DNA from: Rhodovulum sp. P5
Lineage (GTDB): Bacteria > Pseudomonadota > Alphaproteobacteria > Rhodobacterales > Rhodobacteraceae
Assembly: GCF_002079305.1 (NCBI RefSeq)
Contig: NZ_CP015039.1
Location: 3,395,501 to 3,459,500 of the forward strand
DNA: 64,000 nt
Direction: 5' to 3'
This document shows positions 28,201-36,012 of the stretch, one piece after another (position 1 is the first letter of the stretch; each line of letters starts with the position of its first letter). The notes under the pieces are model-generated. The model made no database searches, was not told the DNA's origin, and saw nothing but the letters and a program-made list of their open reading frames with translations. Position numbers and translations under genes: made by a program.

Positions 28201-28739
28201 CGAACGCCCGGGAAGCGCGTCTGACCTCACTGACCACCGCCCCCAGAGCGCTGCACCTCGCCACCCATGGCTTCGTCAAGGAGACGGAAGCGGCGGGCGC
28301 GCGCGCGGCGCTGCTGACGGGCATCGCACTGGCCGGCGCCAATCGGATGGCTGAGACGGAGACCAGTAGTGCCAGTGGTGACGGCGTCCTCTTCGGCTAC
28401 GAGATCGAACCCCTGGACCTGGCGCGAACCGAGCTGGTGGTGGTCTCGGCCTGCGAGACGGGCCTTGGCCGGGTCGATACGACCGAGGGTGTCTACAGCT
28501 TGGCGCGCGGCTTTCGGCTGGCGGGCGCAGGCGCGGTGTTGGTGACGCTGAAGCAGATCGACGATGCGCTGACGGCGGATTTCATGGCGGACTTCTACCA
28601 GGCTTGGCTCAGCACTCCGGGAACCACGCCCACGCAGGCGCTCAAATTCACCAAGCAGAATTGGGCCAAGAGTTCCGATCCCCGCCGGAGCCGCTCCAGC
28701 ACCTGGGCCGCCTTCATTCTCATCGAAAACAGGGTGTGA
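25275..28739 (+). CDS. Secreted TPR-CHAT (caspase-like) protein
   Basis: The start is ATG 25275 with GAGGT 11 bp upstream; a GTG at 25266 is alternative. The protein has 1154 residues: signal peptide (VRVLLIASIVLLGISSARA), twelve 42-residue kinesin-light-chain-type TPR units (residues 62-565), a helical linker, and a C-terminal CHAT protease domain from about 850. The CHAT region shows FISPAGPLGLIPFDML, catalytic H998 in LHLATHGF and catalytic C1060 in VVSACETGLG, so the dyad is intact. CHAT proteases are clan CD, related to caspases and separase. A signal peptide would place this one outside the cytoplasm, unlike CRISPR-linked TPR-CHAT. The substrate is unknown. Confidence 0.92.
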   Translation: MVRVLLIASIVLLGISSARAQDLATEWSAGNAAAVQAYRDGDYTTALDLARQMLVLAEAAFGPEHPDTLRSVNNLAVLYQSTGRYEDAEPLFRRVLEAQERVLGPEHSDTLISANNLAAYYEATGRYEEAKPLFRRVLETRERVLGPEHSDTLMSVNNLAFLYLRTGRYGDAEVLFRRALEAQERVLGPEHSDTLVSVINLATLYEATGRYGEAEPLFRRALEASERVLGQEHPFTLSSGRSLAGLYQATGRYGDAEVLFRRALEARERVLGPEHPETIGSVHSLAGLYQATGRYGEAEPLYRRALEAFERVLGPEHPDTLGIVNNLALFYQATGRYGEAEPLFRRALEAFERALGPEHPDTLTSVNNLAALYQATGRYGEAEPLYRRALEARERVLGPEHPDTLTSVNNLAFLYHPTGRYGEAEPLFRRALEAFERALGPEHPDTLTSVNNLAGLYEATGRYEDAEPLYRRALEARERVLGPEHPDTLTSVNNLAGLYEATGRYGEAEPLYRRAKEAFERVLGSEHPVTLRSVNNLAGHYAATGRYGEAEPLYRRALEASERVLGPEHPNTLTIVNSLAALRIAQGRPAEAAAILEQGVIASGRWAGQEADSASGAGQRRAALERAGTSAAAALALAAQAPSAETADLAALVVLNRKGLAGEREAALLRLARSAETEEARRIATELLVARRNLTAAFRQVAFGDGGAAAEQIFQLATERVDGLERDLALADPTYRAPRDITAEAVTASLPPGAALIDYTLFTPYDFETRIWAEDRHVGAVVLRPGATAVFVDLGPLAEIQPAIENLGATLGMGDRGKIAGMTLHRALLAPLDAHIAGAETLFISPAGPLGLIPFDMLRTSPSDQSTLAASGPAIRLLATGRALVAKAPEVTGQGLVAFGAIDYEQAGGSTSTSADTAETLLALVERARASDVASMIQAGGQQDFAPLAHTAVEIDAIARIWREAGGDTADLYIGANAREARLTSLTTAPRALHLATHGFVKETEAAGARAALLTGIALAGANRMAETETSSASGDGVLFGYEIEPLDLARTELVVVSACETGLGRVDTTEGVYSLARGFRLAGAGAVLVTLKQIDDALTADFMADFYQAWLSTPGTTPTQALKFTKQNWAKSSDPRRSRSSTWAAFILIENRV
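25458..26969 (+). repeat. Twelve tandem 126-bp repeats encoding TPR units
   Basis: Each unit encodes GPEHPDTLxSVNNLAxLY, then xATGRYGEAEPLYRRALEAxERVL. Boundaries fall exactly every 126 bp from 25458 to 26969. Units 7 to 11 are nearly identical in DNA, while units 1-5 and 12 are more diverged. That points to recent expansion or gene conversion in the middle of the array. The repeats are coding and in frame. Confidence 0.95.
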
Positions 28740-28983
28740 GGGACAGGAAATGGCGAGGGAGGACTCAAGCAGCGCAACGTCGGCACCCTCTGTGCTCAAC
28801 GAGGCGGTAGAGCGCGTACGGCGAACGGTGGGTTCGTCCGCGTCTCGGGATCCTTTCAAATGCTGCGGCCTGCAGGAATGACCGGTTCGGTGAAGCTGCA
28901 CTGCAGCGTCAGCGGCCAAGATGGAAGTCCGAAAAGGGCCGTCATCCAAAATCATCGAGGCCACGCCATCGCGGATCAACCAT

Positions 28984-31032
28984 CTATTTTCGCAAGGCGT
29001 GGCGTCGGGCGATCCAGGACGGCAGCACCGCGCGAAGCGTTGTACCATCCCCGCCCTTGGCGATCAGTCCAATGTCGCGCAGGACACGCTTGTCGTCAGC
29101 AGCCAGCGACTTTGCCGGCCAGGATTGTCGGGTCGCCGCCACGAGGTCGTCGAAGCCTGTCGCCCAATCCCGCAGGCCGTCTTCGTTGAGCGCGGCAAGC
29201 GCGTGGGCTGTGGTCTCCGGGTCGCCGGCGTCATCGTCGGCGAGGTTGGCCTGCACAACAACGAACTCCATCAGCTGATCGAGCGCGCCTTGGCCCGGAA
29301 ACTCGATTCCGCCGACCAGCGCTCCCAGCCAGGCCTCCGGCTCGGTTTCCAGCGGTGTGATCGCCAGCGCTGCGAGATAGCCGTGAAGATAGGCCTCGGT
29401 CATCCCGGCATGCGCGAGAAGAGAACCGACCCCATCCTGCTCTTCGCGTCGTGGCACCGGCGCAGCATTCCCTTCGTGCTCGGAATGAGCTTCCAACGTC
29501 ATCGCCACGATCTCGGCCATGATCGGGATGCGCTTGAGCGGCCGACCGTCCAGAAGCGCCTGCGCCACCGCGGCGAATGACAGCCAGAGCATCGGGTGCA
29601 CCTCACTCGCGGCCTTCAGAGTCGTCGCCGAAACCGCGAAATGCCGTGCCCACCAGTCCCGCCGGGTCCCGAGGTGTTTCCAGACAGCGGCTTCGCGCCC
29701 CTTGTCCGTGCGCGCCCGCGTGATGGCGGCGCGGAGCGTGCCGGTATCCACGAACCAGCTATCGGCCTGATCGAAGAACTCGATCCAGTCGGCGCTGGCC
29801 TTCACAAGCTCGGTGCGGTGGGCCGCCGGAAGGCCGGCGAGCGTCTCGGCCGCGCCGATGGACGCAAGAATGTCCTCGGTCTCCGCAGCGGCGGGGATCA
29901 GCGCAGCGAGGCCAAGGCGTTCGGCCAGCTCCACTATCCCGGGCGCGGGCAGGCGCCCAAGAGCCAGGCCCTCACCAAGACCGCGCGCCAGAGCCGCGGC
30001 CAGCGCATCGGGCGAGATGTCGAAGGTTTCGATCTCGTCCAGGACGCCAGCGAGCATCTGCCTTTGCTCGGTTGCGCTTGAGCACGGGATGATAAAGGCA
30101 TCCTTCACACCGTGGCCCTGCTTCAGCATTGCCATCGCTACGCCGCGACGGCTGCCGGTCTGGACGGCCGCGATCAGGCTCTGAGCGCCGGCGCCATCCG
30201 GCAGGCTGGCGGCGGCCCGGTGAATCTTTGCGGTGGGCGCCCCGGTCTGTGCCATGCCGCCGCGCATCTGACACCGGATTGCCCCGTCGAGGCTGGCGCG
30301 GGTGGAATCGTCGGGCAGCCACTTCCGGATGGCGGGGAGAAGCGCGGCAAGGTCCGGGTCCAGCAGCCCTGCCTCAGCGCGGGACAGGAGCGCCGTCGCG
30401 GCGGCAAGGCGGAGATCCGCTTGAGGATCCAGCAGCCAGTAGAGCCCGAGCCGCGCCTCCACAGCGCCGGGCCGCGCGAGGATCATGGAAACCAGCATGG
30501 CGGCAAGCTCGGCCGGCAGCCCCGCGAGGAGTTCGCCCAGTGCGGCATGGACCTGCAGGGGCTCATCGCCAATCTCCTCCAGGATTGGGTCGAGCAATGC
30601 ATTGAGGTCGGGCATGTCCTCGGAGGCGGCTCCGGCCTCCGCCATGACATCGGCGGTCAGGGTGGCGAAGAGCGGCGGCGCCAGGCCCGCGCGAGCATAG
30701 ATCCGGGCCAGTCGGAGACGCTGGGCCGGCGCGAGCGGCTGAGTGGAATCCTGCGCGGTGATCGCGGCGGCGACGGCGTCGAGCAGCGCGGCGCCCTCGG
30801 GCGCGTCGTTCTCCGCGGCCATGCGGGCCTCGTCGAGTGCGCTGGACAGGAGCGCCGCAGCCGCCTGCGTCGTGGCATCGTCCTCTGGGTCCGCGGCGGT
30901 AGCGGCCACATTTGCAATGGTCGCGGGATTGGCCAGCAGGACGCGGGCGCCGTCTCGGAGCAGGCGGGTATGGGTCGCGTCATCCGGAGCGTTGGCGATG
31001 GCGTCAATCAGGGGCTTGGATGTATCGGTCAT
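28984..31032 (-). CDS. Large Ala-rich protein with UPF0149/YecA-like C-terminal part
   Basis: ATG 31032 (MTDTSKPLIDAIANAP) is preferred to a TTG at 31068. The protein has 682 residues, with no signal peptide or membrane segment. Residues 1-400 are Ala/Leu-rich helices, possibly HEAT-like. Near the C-terminus, LLAHAGMTEAYLHGYLAALAITP and EAWLGALVGG match the opening of UPF0149/YecA proteins, whose function is unknown. It is convergent with the TPR-CHAT gene (244 bp between stops). The left IS copy begins 128 bp upstream of its start, so its original promoter may have been displaced. Confidence 0.7.
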   Translation of the reverse strand: MTDTSKPLIDAIANAPDDATHTRLLRDGARVLLANPATIANVAATAADPEDDATTQAAAALLSSALDEARMAAENDAPEGAALLDAVAAAITAQDSTQPLAPAQRLRLARIYARAGLAPPLFATLTADVMAEAGAASEDMPDLNALLDPILEEIGDEPLQVHAALGELLAGLPAELAAMLVSMILARPGAVEARLGLYWLLDPQADLRLAAATALLSRAEAGLLDPDLAALLPAIRKWLPDDSTRASLDGAIRCQMRGGMAQTGAPTAKIHRAAASLPDGAGAQSLIAAVQTGSRRGVAMAMLKQGHGVKDAFIIPCSSATEQRQMLAGVLDEIETFDISPDALAAALARGLGEGLALGRLPAPGIVELAERLGLAALIPAAAETEDILASIGAAETLAGLPAAHRTELVKASADWIEFFDQADSWFVDTGTLRAAITRARTDKGREAAVWKHLGTRRDWWARHFAVSATTLKAASEVHPMLWLSFAAVAQALLDGRPLKRIPIMAEIVAMTLEAHSEHEGNAAPVPRREEQDGVGSLLAHAGMTEAYLHGYLAALAITPLETEPEAWLGALVGGIEFPGQGALDQLMEFVVVQANLADDDAGDPETTAHALAALNEDGLRDWATGFDDLVAATRQSWPAKSLAADDKRVLRDIGLIAKGGDGTTLRAVLPSWIARRHALRK

Positions 31033-31159
31033 GCTGGCAGAGTTACGGCACCGGGTAAAACATGCCAACTACCACACCGCATGGCGATACGTCCGAACTG
31101 CCGCATCTGGATCGCGCAACCCGGGACAGGGCTGCCGTAGCAGGCCGAGATGCTGCATG

Positions 31160-33055
31160 CTCAAGTTCACCAGTAAAACGCGTAAGTGATTGATATCGTT
31201 ATGGCGAGATTGGCCAAAATGTAACTACGCGAGGGTGATCAGGCGGGTTTTGGCAGGTTCAGGGTGTCGAAGAGGTCCAGTTGTTCGGGGGTCGGGGTGG
31301 TGAGGCCGTCGAGCTTTCGGTCGGCGATCCGGGCTTCGTGGCGGTGGATGCGCGCGAGCATGTCGAGGGCGGTTCGTGGGCTGGCGTCATGTCCTTTTGC
31401 CTTCAGCCGCATGCGCATGACGCGGTAGAGGACGAGGGCGAGAAAGCAGATCAGCGCGTGGGCGCGGATGCGGTCGGGCAGCCGATGGTGGACGGGGGCG
31501 ATCTCGATATCGGATTTCAGGACGCGGAAGCCGCGTTCGATATCGGCCAGCGACTTGTAGCGGGTCACGGTTGCGGTCGGCGTCAGGTCGGGGGCATTGG
31601 TCAGCAGGGCGAGCTTGCCGTCGAAGAGTTCGGCTCGGGCGACGGCGTCTTCGTCGATGCTGTAGCTGAACCGGTCGGCCTGCAGGTCTGCCTTGAGGAA
31701 CCGGGTCAGTTCGGCCTCGGCCACGGCGCGCGTGAAGCGGCTATAGGCGCCGCGGTCGGAGGCGCGGCGGCCCCGCGCCGTCTGGCCGTCGTCTTGCGCA
31801 TCGAGCTTGGCGACCATCTTTTCGGCCTGGGCTTCAAGTTCGGCGATGCGGGCGCGACGTCGTTCGGATTGGTCGGCGGCTCGAACGGGATCATGGGCGA
31901 CGATCAGGCGATGGCCGGCAAAATTGCTTTCCGCCAGGCCGCCTTCGTCGAAGGCAAGGCCCCGAAAGGTCTCGACCAGATCGGCATAGCGACGGGCGGG
32001 GACGGCGAGGATGAACTCCAGCTTGCGGTCGTCCTGATCGGCCAGGGCGGTCAGTTCGTCGATGTTTTCAAGGCTGAGCAGGCCACGGTCGGCGACCAGG
32101 ATGACACGCTGCACGGGAAACCGCTGCAACACCGTCTGCAGCATGCCCTGCAGGGTTTTCGTCTCCCCGACATTGCCGGGGTGGACCGTGTGCATGAGCG
32201 GCAGGCCGTCGGCGGTTTGCACGACGCCGAGCACGAATTGCCGGGCGATGCCACCGGTTTCCTTGTTCATGCCATAGGCGCGGAGGTCGTCGTCAACCTC
32301 TCCGTCGCCATGGATGCGCACCGTGGTCAGGTCGTAGAAGACCACGGCCAGGTCCCGATCGACCAGCGGACGGATTTGTCTGGCCAGTTCCATCTCGACC
32401 CGCTCGGCATGGTCCATCAGCGCATCCATGGCGCGGAGCAGATGTTGATGCGTGACGGTGTCCGGCATCGCGGGCATCGCGACCGTTTCCAGCCAGCGCA
32501 GGCAGCCCAGCTTGCTTGTGGGGTCGCACAACCGATTGAACACCATGGCGCGGACCAGCGCCTCCACGTCGACTTTCCGCTTGCCGGAACGCAGCGCACG
32601 GCCGAGGGCATGATCGAAACCAAGGTCCTTCCACAACTCGTGCAGGGCAAAGACGTCGCCATAGCTGCGCGCCGCCTCGTAGGTGATCTCGGCCTTCTCG
32701 GGCTCGACCCGACCCGCGGCGCGACTGAGCCCCCGGATCAGCGCATCGAGCTGGCCATCCTTCATCCCGTCCACGCGCCCCAGATTGGCCACGACGCGCA
32801 GCCGGGGCTTGCCCGCCTCGTTACGGAAGGACTCGACAATCTGCAGATAGCGACGCCCGCCGCTCTCGGTGATGCGCGTGAACATGGCATGCAGGATATC
32901 GCACGTTTGGGCGCATTCATAGGGTCTTAAACATCATAACGTGTAACTACACGACTTCGGCCGAACTGCCCACCTCGCGCGCCTTAAGCTATTGAAATCC
33001 CATACCTGCGCTGAACGCGCTCACGCAGATTCCCCCGGATTTTGTCGAAGTTCGG
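31160..33055 (-). mobile_element. IS1634-like element, left copy (1896 bp)
   Basis: This unit is repeated as an exact-looking inverted copy at 33807-35702. Outward identity stops at both ends, so 1896 bp is the duplicated unit. Reading inward, the ends begin CTCAAGTTCACCAG (outer) and CCGAACTTCGACA (inner). They are imperfectly similar and both start with C, plausible terminal repeats. Subterminal TGTARYTACRCG motifs lie nearer the gene (around 31220 and 32950). No 5-6 bp target duplication is evident. It carries one DDE transposase gene. Confidence 0.85.
31239..32885 (-). CDS. IS1634-family (IS4-like) DDE transposase, left copy
   Basis: The protein has 548 residues and is full length. It opens MFTRITESGGRRYLQIVESF, typical of IS1634-family transposases. 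Catalytic residues by position are D185 (VVFYDLTTVRIH), D266 (VILVADRGLLS) and E450 (SLADIERGFRVLKSDIE). A Lys/Arg-rich helix at about 340-380 precedes the last catalytic block. The stop is 79 bp from the outer end of the element and the start 170 bp from the inner end. The translation is identical to the gene at 33977, so this is a very recent duplication and probably an active element. Confidence 0.95.
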   Translation of the reverse strand: MFTRITESGGRRYLQIVESFRNEAGKPRLRVVANLGRVDGMKDGQLDALIRGLSRAAGRVEPEKAEITYEAARSYGDVFALHELWKDLGFDHALGRALRSGKRKVDVEALVRAMVFNRLCDPTSKLGCLRWLETVAMPAMPDTVTHQHLLRAMDALMDHAERVEMELARQIRPLVDRDLAVVFYDLTTVRIHGDGEVDDDLRAYGMNKETGGIARQFVLGVVQTADGLPLMHTVHPGNVGETKTLQGMLQTVLQRFPVQRVILVADRGLLSLENIDELTALADQDDRKLEFILAVPARRYADLVETFRGLAFDEGGLAESNFAGHRLIVAHDPVRAADQSERRRARIAELEAQAEKMVAKLDAQDDGQTARGRRASDRGAYSRFTRAVAEAELTRFLKADLQADRFSYSIDEDAVARAELFDGKLALLTNAPDLTPTATVTRYKSLADIERGFRVLKSDIEIAPVHHRLPDRIRAHALICFLALVLYRVMRMRLKAKGHDASPRTALDMLARIHRHEARIADRKLDGLTTPTPEQLDLFDTLNLPKPA

Positions 33056-33159
33056 CTTTCTCGACGAACGCGGCAGTTTGCCCGAAATGGCGGCTTTGCG
33101 CAGATTGCGGTCATCATTGAGCACATGCCAAGCCATGGAGGCGGCGGCTGGATTAGGAG

Positions 33160-33175
33160 ATAAACGATCGTTTAT
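33160..33175. repeat. 16-bp perfect palindrome at the end of the HEPN-like gene
   Basis: ATAAACGATCGTTTAT is fully self-complementary and overlaps the stop codon of the minus-strand gene (33172-33174). It is AT-rich at the ends and lies in the short core between the two IS copies. It might be a regulator or recombinase site or a terminator stem. No poly-T follows. Confidence 0.6.
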
Positions 33176-33756
33176 GGCCCTATCTTCTTCGTCAGCTCGT
33201 GGCTGAGTTCTTCGATCACGTCGGCAAACTCCCGTACCACGGAATCTCGAATTAGAAGGCGTTGCCCTGCGGCGTAGGTCTTGTCGCCGCTTCGATCAAT
33301 GTAGTCCTGATCCACGATACCCTGCTGATGCGCGAGAAGATGGCGCTGCTGAAAATAAATCTTGAGCTGGTCAAGTTTGGCCTGGCCAATCAAATCGACA
33401 TAGGCATGTCCAATCTCGGCCTTCCACAAGTCCGAACCCACATCGAGATTCTGGAAGGCATTGCGGCGGGCCGTCTTGCCGCTCTGACGTTCATACAGCT
33501 GCTCGTTTAACCTCTGGAACGACATTACCGTGTCCTGGATCGCCTTTTCCAAAAGTGTGCGGATCATCACCTCGGCCTCATCTGGGCCGAGTGTATTCCG
33601 TAGAGTTTCGCCAAGTCCCGCAGCGGTGCGGATCGTGTTCAAGGTTTGCGTGAAGGTATGGCTTGCAGAGTTCTCCCCACAGCTCGGGCAGAAATATGCA
33701 GCGCCAACGTAGGAATAGCGGCAACCGCAGCTCTCGCAGGTTGTACGCAGCCGCAT
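33172..33756 (-). CDS. Zinc-ribbon plus HEPN-like protein (putative nuclease)
   Basis: The reading frame is open back to a TTG at 33870, but that part lies in the IS end. ATG 33756 (MRLRTTCESCGC) starts right at a zinc ribbon and is preferred, giving 194 residues; GTG 33780 is another option. The ribbon has two CxxC knuckles (CESCGC and FCPSCGEN). A helical domain then ends with QQRHLLAHQQGIVDQDYI, where R-x4-H fits the HEPN RNase motif. HEPN proteins with this motif often act as toxins or in phage defence. This role is inferred only from the motif. The gene is the sole cargo between the IS copies. Confidence 0.65.
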   Translation of the reverse strand: MRLRTTCESCGCRYSYVGAAYFCPSCGENSASHTFTQTLNTIRTAAGLGETLRNTLGPDEAEVMIRTLLEKAIQDTVMSFQRLNEQLYERQSGKTARRNAFQNLDVGSDLWKAEIGHAYVDLIGQAKLDQLKIYFQQRHLLAHQQGIVDQDYIDRSGDKTYAAGQRLLIRDSVVREFADVIEELSHELTKKIGP

Positions 33757-33806
33757 CGGCTCGGCTGCTGCTACTGGCACAAGTACGGCGTCCCGTCCGC
33801 CTTTCA

Positions 33807-35702
33807 CCGAACTTCGACAAAATCCGGGGGAATCTGCGTGAGCGCGTTCAGCGCAGGTATGGGATTTCAATAGCTTAAGGCGCGCGAGGTGGGCAGTTCG
33901 GCCGAAGTCGTGTAGTTACACGTTATGATGTTTAAGACCCTATGAATGCGCCCAAACGTGCGATATCCTGCATGCCATGTTCACGCGCATCACCGAGAGC
34001 GGCGGGCGTCGCTATCTGCAGATTGTCGAGTCCTTCCGTAACGAGGCGGGCAAGCCCCGGCTGCGCGTCGTGGCCAATCTGGGGCGCGTGGACGGGATGA
34101 AGGATGGCCAGCTCGATGCGCTGATCCGGGGGCTCAGTCGCGCCGCGGGTCGGGTCGAGCCCGAGAAGGCCGAGATCACCTACGAGGCGGCGCGCAGCTA
34201 TGGCGACGTCTTTGCCCTGCACGAGTTGTGGAAGGACCTTGGTTTCGATCATGCCCTCGGCCGTGCGCTGCGTTCCGGCAAGCGGAAAGTCGACGTGGAG
34301 GCGCTGGTCCGCGCCATGGTGTTCAATCGGTTGTGCGACCCCACAAGCAAGCTGGGCTGCCTGCGCTGGCTGGAAACGGTCGCGATGCCCGCGATGCCGG
34401 ACACCGTCACGCATCAACATCTGCTCCGCGCCATGGATGCGCTGATGGACCATGCCGAGCGGGTCGAGATGGAACTGGCCAGACAAATCCGTCCGCTGGT
34501 CGATCGGGACCTGGCCGTGGTCTTCTACGACCTGACCACGGTGCGCATCCATGGCGACGGAGAGGTTGACGACGACCTCCGCGCCTATGGCATGAACAAG
34601 GAAACCGGTGGCATCGCCCGGCAATTCGTGCTCGGCGTCGTGCAAACCGCCGACGGCCTGCCGCTCATGCACACGGTCCACCCCGGCAATGTCGGGGAGA
34701 CGAAAACCCTGCAGGGCATGCTGCAGACGGTGTTGCAGCGGTTTCCCGTGCAGCGTGTCATCCTGGTCGCCGACCGTGGCCTGCTCAGCCTTGAAAACAT
34801 CGACGAACTGACCGCCCTGGCCGATCAGGACGACCGCAAGCTGGAGTTCATCCTCGCCGTCCCCGCCCGTCGCTATGCCGATCTGGTCGAGACCTTTCGG
34901 GGCCTTGCCTTCGACGAAGGCGGCCTGGCGGAAAGCAATTTTGCCGGCCATCGCCTGATCGTCGCCCATGATCCCGTTCGAGCCGCCGACCAATCCGAAC
35001 GACGTCGCGCCCGCATCGCCGAACTTGAAGCCCAGGCCGAAAAGATGGTCGCCAAGCTCGATGCGCAAGACGACGGCCAGACGGCGCGGGGCCGCCGCGC
35101 CTCCGACCGCGGCGCCTATAGCCGCTTCACGCGCGCCGTGGCCGAGGCCGAACTGACCCGGTTCCTCAAGGCAGACCTGCAGGCCGACCGGTTCAGCTAC
35201 AGCATCGACGAAGACGCCGTCGCCCGAGCCGAACTCTTCGACGGCAAGCTCGCCCTGCTGACCAATGCCCCCGACCTGACGCCGACCGCAACCGTGACCC
35301 GCTACAAGTCGCTGGCCGATATCGAACGCGGCTTCCGCGTCCTGAAATCCGATATCGAGATCGCCCCCGTCCACCATCGGCTGCCCGACCGCATCCGCGC
35401 CCACGCGCTGATCTGCTTTCTCGCCCTCGTCCTCTACCGCGTCATGCGCATGCGGCTGAAGGCAAAAGGACATGACGCCAGCCCACGAACCGCCCTCGAC
35501 ATGCTCGCGCGCATCCACCGCCACGAAGCCCGGATCGCCGACCGAAAGCTCGACGGCCTCACCACCCCGACCCCCGAACAACTGGACCTCTTCGACACCC
35601 TGAACCTGCCAAAACCCGCCTGATCACCCTCGCGTAGTTACATTTTGGCCAATCTCGCCATAACGATATCAATCACTTACGCGTTTTACTGGTGAACTTG
35701 AG
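33807..35702 (+). mobile_element. IS1634-like element, right copy (1896 bp)
   Basis: This is the inverted counterpart of 31160-33055, of equal length. Transposase spacing is identical (170 bp from the inner end, 79 bp to the outer end), and even the antisense open frames translate identically. The two copies enclose a 751-bp core (33056-33806). Together they span 4543 bp and have the geometry of a composite transposon. Flanking bases 33802-33806 and 35703-35707 do not match, so no simple target duplication is seen. Confidence 0.85.
33977..35623 (+). CDS. IS1634-family (IS4-like) DDE transposase, right copy
   Basis: The 548-residue translation is identical to the minus-strand transposase at 31239-32885, with the same D185, D266, E450 triad. 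The start ATG 33977 follows TGCATGCC within the element, 170 bp from its inner end. As both copies are intact, transposase could act on the outer ends together and move the whole 4.5-kb unit, or on either copy alone. Confidence 0.95.
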   Translation: MFTRITESGGRRYLQIVESFRNEAGKPRLRVVANLGRVDGMKDGQLDALIRGLSRAAGRVEPEKAEITYEAARSYGDVFALHELWKDLGFDHALGRALRSGKRKVDVEALVRAMVFNRLCDPTSKLGCLRWLETVAMPAMPDTVTHQHLLRAMDALMDHAERVEMELARQIRPLVDRDLAVVFYDLTTVRIHGDGEVDDDLRAYGMNKETGGIARQFVLGVVQTADGLPLMHTVHPGNVGETKTLQGMLQTVLQRFPVQRVILVADRGLLSLENIDELTALADQDDRKLEFILAVPARRYADLVETFRGLAFDEGGLAESNFAGHRLIVAHDPVRAADQSERRRARIAELEAQAEKMVAKLDAQDDGQTARGRRASDRGAYSRFTRAVAEAELTRFLKADLQADRFSYSIDEDAVARAELFDGKLALLTNAPDLTPTATVTRYKSLADIERGFRVLKSDIEIAPVHHRLPDRIRAHALICFLALVLYRVMRMRLKAKGHDASPRTALDMLARIHRHEARIADRKLDGLTTPTPEQLDLFDTLNLPKPA

Positions 35703-36012
35703 GAACACGGGCCAGTGTCCAACTGCGCGTGGGCAATGGCGCGCTCTAGTGAGTCATCGACGTGCCACAGCGGGGCAGGTGTGCAGGACCGAGTCGTATC
35801 CGCTCGCAAGCGTGAGTCATCTTGCTAGCATCCTCCACTGCTGGCGCGGACTGGGATCGCGTGCCGCTCAGCCGACGCTTCGGCGCTCGTTGCCCAAGGT
35901 ATCGGTTGGGCCGTTTCGGACCTGCGGCCAAAGTGACGGGTCGGGGCGGTTGCCGTGGCCGGGCATCTGACGCATTGTCCCGCCGCAGACGTCAGGGAAG
36001 GACATCAAGCCC
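35703..36012. other. Gap between right IS copy and flavin reductase gene
   Basis: About 310 bp in which I see no gene. Short frames on both strands lack domains and good starts. It contains the flavin reductase ribosome-binding site (AGGGAAGGA, 35995-36003). No sequence matching the left flank of the left IS copy is visible, so the original uninterrupted locus cannot be rebuilt from this window. Confidence 0.5.

Noticed and set aside
24308..28739. Type III-E CRISPR/Craspase locus suggested by TPR-CHAT
   Set aside because: No Cas gene or CRISPR array nearby, and the CHAT protein has a signal peptide.
31281..32930. Plus-strand open frame of 549 codons across the left transposase (and its mirror in the right copy)
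   Set aside because: Antisense of the DDE transposase; useful only as evidence that the two IS copies are identical in DNA.
33172..33870. Longer HEPN-like protein starting in the IS end
   Set aside because: The extra residues come from IS sequence with a TTG start; the ATG at 33756 begins right at the zinc ribbon.
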